A stretch of DNA of 64,000 nt, from assembly GCA_017473105.1 (NCBI GenBank), contig JAFUNE010000010.1, positions 50,469 to 114,468 of the forward strand, given 5' to 3'. Below are positions 60,648 through 64,000 of the stretch, in pieces. Positions within the stretch are counted from its first letter, which is position 1, and every line of letters starts with the position of its first letter. Source of the DNA: Bacilli bacterium (GTDB lineage: Bacteria > Bacillota_I > Bacilli_A > RF39 > UBA660). The position numbers were made by a program, and so were the translations under genes. The notes under the pieces are model-generated. The model saw nothing but the letters and a program-made list of their open reading frames with translations. It had not been told where the DNA came from and ran no database searches.

Positions 60648-61100
60648 TTAACCTTCTATATCATTCCTTTTTATAAAATCATCATATACCCATTCAGGAG
60701 CATAGTCAAAAACGTGTATTAGTTCTTCAACCAATTCTTTTTTTGACATTTTATTTATAAACTTAACTGCGTTTTTATATTCATTTTCTTGATATTCTTC
60801 ATACTCTTCTTGTAATCTATTTTGTTCATCTTCGAACTCTTTAGCACTTCCCGAAACAACACTAAAATACGTAGCAACAATATGTTTACAAATTATCCTC
60901 TTTCCATTTGCTAAAGGACAATTACAAGTTGATTTCCTTGGATTTTTCAAATTTAAATATACATTATATTCTTTAGTTCCACTAACAATACTAGTATATT
61001 CTATATCATTAATTTTTTTAATGTCTCTTATTTTCTTGCTTTTATAGTAATCTAATCCTCTCCAACATGATGAACCACTTGCACTTGATATAATTCCCAT
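60648..61100 (-). CDS. SWIM zinc-finger protein
   Basis: A 150-residue protein. The SWIM motif C-x-C...C-x-H is seen as CNCPLANGKRIICKHIVA (~60-77). A short N-terminal domain (SCWRGLDYYKSKK) precedes it, and an acidic helical C-terminus follows. SWIM domains bind DNA or protein and occur in transposases, helicases and small stand-alone proteins. It follows the RhuM gene by 16 bases, probably in one operon. Confidence 0.82.
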   Translation of the reverse strand: MGIISSASGSSCWRGLDYYKSKKIRDIKKINDIEYTSIVSGTKEYNVYLNLKNPRKSTCNCPLANGKRIICKHIVATYFSVVSGSAKEFEDEQNRLQEEYEEYQENEYKNAVKFINKMSKKELVEELIHVFDYAPEWVYDDFIKRNDIEG

Positions 61101-61116
61101 TTTCTTAATACCTCTG

Positions 61117-62133
61117 CTATCCTTCAGTTTCCTCTAATAACAAATCAAAGTCTGATTTATATAGTTTATCTTGTTTTATTCTATATTTTTCAAATTCAGT
61201 TAATGCTTTATCGCAAGCTATTTCGTGTGATATTTTACCTGCATCATTTAATATATCTCTATCGTCAGATAATAAAAATTTATCTATCCTAGTTGCCCAA
61301 TCTTCCATTGTCATTGGAATATGTCTTCTTGCTCTATTTTCAGCAATTTCTAAAAAAGCACTTACAATACCTTCTAAATCTTGTAATTCATCTTTTGATA
61401 AATAATTTTTAGCAATAATTACATCTGATTCCATAATTTTTCCATTAGGAGATTTTTTCCAAGAAGTAAGTCCCATATTTTCTTTTTCTGAATCCGCTCT
61501 GTTATATATAATTTCTGCTGCAGTTTGACGAGATACTGCATAATGCATTTTATTTTGAACTTTTTTAAAAAACTCTATTGATATAGGAGACTTAGAATCA
61601 TAGTCAATGCTTGTCGCATAAATATCAGTTATTTTTTGATAAAATCTTCTTTCCGATAATCTTATTTCTCTTATTTCTTCTAATAGTTTTTCAAAATAAT
61701 CTTTATCTATAAAAGAACCGTTTTTCATTCTTTCTTTATCTAAAACATAACCTTGAATTGTAAAAGTTTTTAATACATTGGTGGCCCACCTTCTAAATTG
61801 AGTTGCTCTCAAAGAGTTAACTCTATAACCTACTGAAATAATTGCATCTAAATTATAAAATTCAACATTTCTTTTTACTTGTCTATTACCTTCTTTTTGA
61901 ACTAATTCCATTTTGGAATAAGTTGAATTTTTATCTAACTCTTTTTCATTATAAATATTAATTAAATGCTTTGCAATAGCTGGTTGTTCGACATCAAATA
62001 ATTCTGCCATAGCTTTTTGAGTCATCCATAAAGTTTCATTTTCATATCTTACTTGTATTCCTTTATCTTTTTCTTGTAATTTAAATATTATAAATTCTTC
62101 AGTACTACTTCTAATTATTAAATCTTTTGCCAT
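61117..62133 (-). CDS. RhuM-family protein
   Basis: A 338-residue protein of the RhuM family, with IQVRYENETLWMTQKAMAEL, VEQPAIAKHLINIY, NLDAIISVGYRVNS and ATQFRRWATNVLK, the standard blocks of the family. RhuM genes often sit in genomic islands and near restriction-modification loci; no biochemical function is established (the name comes from a Salmonella island). SD AAAGGAG. No partner restriction genes are in the window. Confidence 0.9.
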   Translation of the reverse strand: MAKDLIIRSSTEEFIIFKLQEKDKGIQVRYENETLWMTQKAMAELFDVEQPAIAKHLINIYNEKELDKNSTYSKMELVQKEGNRQVKRNVEFYNLDAIISVGYRVNSLRATQFRRWATNVLKTFTIQGYVLDKERMKNGSFIDKDYFEKLLEEIREIRLSERRFYQKITDIYATSIDYDSKSPISIEFFKKVQNKMHYAVSRQTAAEIIYNRADSEKENMGLTSWKKSPNGKIMESDVIIAKNYLSKDELQDLEGIVSAFLEIAENRARRHIPMTMEDWATRIDKFLLSDDRDILNDAGKISHEIACDKALTEFEKYRIKQDKLYKSDFDLLLEETEG

Positions 62134-62524
62134 ATTATTTCTCCTTTCTAAAATTTTCCTTGAATCGTAATTATCTATATTTTATTTAAAAAATTATCAT
62201 TTTTACTAATAAAATGTAAAAATCTTTTTCTATAAATCCCTTGATTTATAAGGAGTTGTGACACTATTTCCAAAAATAACTTTCAGCCATTGTATTATCT
62301 TACCTTTATTTTCATTCATTTGGATCAACTCCTTTTTTAAAGTTCAAGCATATTATAACATAAAAAAGATAGATTTTGTATAAATCCACTCTATTTTTGC
62401 GTCAATTATCTTGGGTTAGTTTTTACAACATCAACCTTTAATATATAGTTGCCAGGTCATATGGCATTTCTTATATAATAAAAAAGAATAGATGTTTTCT
62501 ATCTATCTTATAAATTGTAATTTG
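62134..62524 (-). other. Gene-free stretch with an rbgA leader copy
   Basis: About 390 bases without an intact gene. The segment 62284-62365 repeats the promoter, SD and first codons of rbgA; the remainder (62370-62524) is AT-rich and contains the 3' end region of the transglutaminase-like gene's transcript. A weak palindromic T-rich stretch at 62480-62515 may terminate that gene. Confidence 0.5.
62230..62319 (-). pseudogene. Truncated copy of the rbgA 5' end
   Basis: ATG at 62319 with SD AAGGAG reads MNENKGKIIQWLKVIFGNS and stops after 29 codons. RbgA begins MDENKGKIIQW, so eleven codons and the upstream TTATGTTATAAT leader match; the match then ends abruptly. This is a partial duplication or recombination scar. 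Confidence 0.7.
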
Positions 62525-63037
62525 TTATTTAATTATAATATTTTTTCCTGTTTCACAGTGTTTATAAAATTCTAAAACATCTATTCCGTAATTTGGTTTT
62601 GAATATTCATATATACATAAATTCATATAATTATATTCATTATTTAATTCATCTTTTACAAATTTATTCTTAATATCTTTTAAAGCATCCAACTCACTGT
62701 CATAACCAATTATACCTCTATATTTTTCCCAAGAATGTTCAAACCAATAGTATTTATTATTCTCTTTGTATATTAAAAATGTATGTGTAGGACATTTGTC
62801 ATTATCATAATGAACAATAAAATAAGTTTTAAATTCAATGTTCTTTTTTTCAAATAAATCCCTCTCTAATTCAACTTGATCCCAGCACACTCCAATTTTA
62901 TTTTTTAAAACTTCATCAGGCGATTGTAATTTATAAAATTCTGAAAATTTATCATCAACATCATTGTGTATATCACCTTTAATATCAACATAACCATACT
63001 TGATATCATTCATCATGACTATTATATCATCCACCAA
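62525..63037 (-). CDS. Transglutaminase-like superfamily protein
   Basis: A 170-residue protein with a papain-like core: GVCWDQVELERDLFEK (catalytic Cys ~51), PTHTFLIYKENNKYYWFEHSW (His and the third polar residue). The start is uncertain: TTG at 63037 follows GAGGTA; the ATGs at ~63016 and 63013 lack an SD. Bacterial members include proteases, peptidases and toxin-like effectors; no specific role can be read here. Flanked by gene-start remnants in a variable region. Confidence 0.8.
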   Translation of the reverse strand: MVDDIIVMMNDIKYGYVDIKGDIHNDVDDKFSEFYKLQSPDEVLKNKIGVCWDQVELERDLFEKKNIEFKTYFIVHYDNDKCPTHTFLIYKENNKYYWFEHSWEKYRGIIGYDSELDALKDIKNKFVKDELNNEYNYMNLCIYEYSKPNYGIDVLEFYKHCETGKNIIIK

Positions 63038-63365
63038 AGTAAACTACCTCACTTTCAAATTTACTATTTATATGTCTATCTAATCATATTATATCATACT
63101 TTTTTGTTAATTTTTCAATAAGGGTAGCTTGCAACATCACCTTAATAAATATATACAAAAAAAAGAAACTTTTTCGACGTTTTTAGATATTTTTTATAAA
63201 ATTTTAAGTATTTTATATCAAAAGATGTAAGATTAAATTATTAATTTACCCTTATTTTATAAGAGTTTCTATAAAGGGTTAGATAAATCAAGCCCAAGCA
63301 GTTAATCGAAGTCTTAGGAAAACTTTTTTCTTCATTACTCATTATTATCACTTCCTTTTTATAAT
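63038..63365 (-). other. Gene-free stretch containing a gene-start remnant
   Basis: About 330 bases without an intact gene. It contains the 33-codon remnant described at 63241-63342 and, further left, AT-rich sequence with a promoter-like TATAAT at 63090-63095 region for the 62525 gene. Confidence 0.4.
63241..63342 (-). pseudogene. Gene-start remnant MSNEEKSF, copy 1
   Basis: ATG at 63342 after AAGGAAGTG reads MSNEEKSFPKTSINC and ends after 33 codons. The first 14 codons match the remnant at 63728-63850 (MSNEEKSFHKSSINW). The leader AAAAAGGAAGTGATAA is nearly that of rbgA. It looks like the 5' end of a gene joined to unrelated sequence. Confidence 0.6.
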
Positions 63366-63764
63366 TTATTGCTTATTCAACCAATAATAGGGTTGTAATT
63401 CTTCTAATGTTTTAAATATTACACTATTATCTTTTGTTGAAATAGCACATTTAACATCTTTCCCCCAATAATATAATCTTTCTTGACATATGCCACAAGG
63501 AGATAAAATTTCATATTGTTCATTATCCTTTTGTCTACATATGCATAAAGAGTGAGTTACTTTTTTATTTAATTTATGCGCTTCACATATTGCACCAACC
63601 TCTGCGCATAAATCTGCACTAGAGTTGAAACATTCAGGCCAAATACTAATTAAATATTCACCTGTTTCTATTCTTAATACAGCAACTCCTCCTGCTTTTC
63701 CTTGTCCATATCTATAATTCAAAAAGTTTAAAGCTTTATCAAACATTTCTTTTCCAATATCCAT
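63366..63764 (-). CDS. Cytidine deaminase-like protein
   Basis: A 132-residue zinc deaminase: ADLCAEVGAI supplies the zinc Cys and catalytic Glu, and SPCGICQERL the P-C-x-x-C zinc pair, as in tetrameric cytidine deaminases. The N-terminus RYGQGKAGGVAVL is shorter than in typical Cdd and lacks the usual Y-[SA]-x-[FY]-x-V-G-A motif, so another cytosine-containing substrate (for example blasticidin-type nucleosides) is possible. SD AAAGGAG. Confidence 0.85.
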   Translation of the reverse strand: MDIGKEMFDKALNFLNYRYGQGKAGGVAVLRIETGEYLISIWPECFNSSADLCAEVGAICEAHKLNKKVTHSLCICRQKDNEQYEILSPCGICQERLYYWGKDVKCAISTKDNSVIFKTLEELQPYYWLNKQ

Positions 63765-63850
63765 TTCAAATCTCCTTTATAAAGTTTTCCATAAGTCGTT
63801 ATTTCCCAGTTAATGGAACTCTTATGAAAACTTTTTTCCTCATTACTCAT
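63728..63850 (-). pseudogene. Gene-start remnant MSNEEKSF, copy 2
   Basis: ATG at 63850 after GGAGATC reads MSNEEKSFHKSSINWEITTY and ends after 40 codons, out of frame within the start of the deaminase gene. Its first 14 codons match 63241-63342. It may be a small coupled leader ORF or another recombination scar. Confidence 0.5.
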
Positions 63851-63876
63851 ATTGATCTCCTATCTAAATATTACTA

Positions 63877-64000
63877 TTATTTTTCAGCATATTGTGGAAG
63901 ATTTGATGGTATATCACACTCTTCTACTGGTATTCCTTTTGTATCTAATATTTTCATCAAAGCAATACTCAATGCTGCATTTTGCATAACCCTTTTTCTC
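63877..64000 (-). CDS. Hypothetical protein, 3' end only (5' part outside window)
   Basis: An open frame enters from the right edge and ends with TAA at 63879-63877: the last ~41 residues read ...MQNAALSIALMKI, then LDTKGIPVEECDIPSNL and PQYAEK. Too short to identify. It belongs to the same accessory run on the minus strand. Confidence 0.6.
   Translation of the reverse strand, partial: RKRVMQNAALSIALMKILDTKGIPVEECDIPSNLPQYAEK

Noticed and set aside
60648..62133. Toxin-antitoxin or restriction system built from the SWIM and RhuM genes
   Set aside because: Neither gene has a known toxin, antitoxin or restriction motif, and no partner enzyme lies nearby.
1..64000. CRISPR arrays, rRNA genes, insertion sequences, replication origin
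   Set aside because: No regularly spaced direct repeats, no rRNA segments, no transposase or terminal inverted repeats, and no DnaA-box cluster were found by eye.

Overview
The window is very AT-rich, with A/T-ending codons, Shine-Dalgarno (SD) sites of the AGGAGG/AGGTG type, and intrinsic terminators after almost every transcription unit. It encodes Gram-positive housekeeping genes (murC, glycyl-tRNA synthetase under a T-box, def, rnhB, rbgA, rplU-prp-rpmA, lon, an L-lactate dehydrogenase). It also holds endospore genes: spoIVFA/spoIVFB, ylbJ, a spoVB-like flippase, a SpoVID-like LysM protein with a YsxE/CotS-like kinase, and a CotY/CotZ-like coat protein. This points to a spore-forming member of the Bacilli with a small AT-rich genome, plausibly a gut lineage near the RF39/Erysipelotrichia-like groups. 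The lineage is inferred from gene content and composition, not from a marker tree.

Layout. (1) 1-12.2 kb, minus strand: an accessory block of about 17 small genes of unrecognised function in at least two operons. It is built from tandem paralogue families: three large proteins starting MF[DE], five coiled-coil proteins with a membrane hairpin, and two ~210-residue proteins, plus singletons that include a HELYH protein. Most end in the same short C-terminal tail, roughly hydrophobic-x-Leu-Lys/Arg-Lys. The two main operons share a sequence element at their promoters. (2) 12.3-13.6 kb: a PdaC-like polysaccharide deacetylase. (3) 13.6-16.9 kb, plus strand: a CAU-anticodon tRNA and tRNA-Leu(UAG), followed by small accessory genes separated by terminators and decayed sequence; one is a WDGH-domain phage protein. 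(4) 17-27.8 kb: a lipoprotein, murC, a fused ABC/FtsX transporter, tcdA preceded by a probable 6S RNA, a SpoVB-like flippase, a DUF421 protein, a TIGR04086 membrane protein and queA-tgt. (5) 27.9-36.3 kb: two paralogous membrane proteins with HEFxHxxHH zinc-protease motifs, thioredoxin, CvpA, a DUF6273-like surface protein and a further hypothetical gene; the two protease-like proteins and the last gene carry tails related to those of block 1. (6) 36.4-46.4 kb: peptide deformylase, a glycine T-box with a very short Stem I upstream of a hypothetical gene and glyS, a paralogous sensor-kinase pair with complementary defects, a double metallophosphoesterase and RNase HII. (7) 46.4-60.6 kb: spore coat, ribosomal proteins L27/L21 with the Prp protease, SpoIVFB/SpoIVFA, RadC, YlbJ, a three-gene pseudopilin locus, the YsxE/SpoVID pair, Lon, LDH and RbgA. 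(8) 60.6-64 kb, minus strand: a variable tail with a SWIM protein, a RhuM-family protein, a transglutaminase-like protein and a cytidine deaminase, interspersed with short copies of gene 5' ends.

How the parts fit. Regions 4, 6 and 7 are a largely conserved core whose order resembles the Bacillus spoIVFA-spoIVFB-rplU-prp-rpmA and lon-spoVID-ysxE neighbourhoods. Several spore genes have a -10-like box about five bases before the ATG and no SD, which suggests leaderless mRNAs under a mother-cell sigma factor. The most unusual material is block 1 together with the distant tail-bearing genes: unrelated soluble, coiled-coil/membrane and protease-like proteins share a C-terminal tag, as if they docked on a common partner. 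No function is known for it and none is claimed. No CRISPR array, rRNA, insertion sequence or replication origin was seen.
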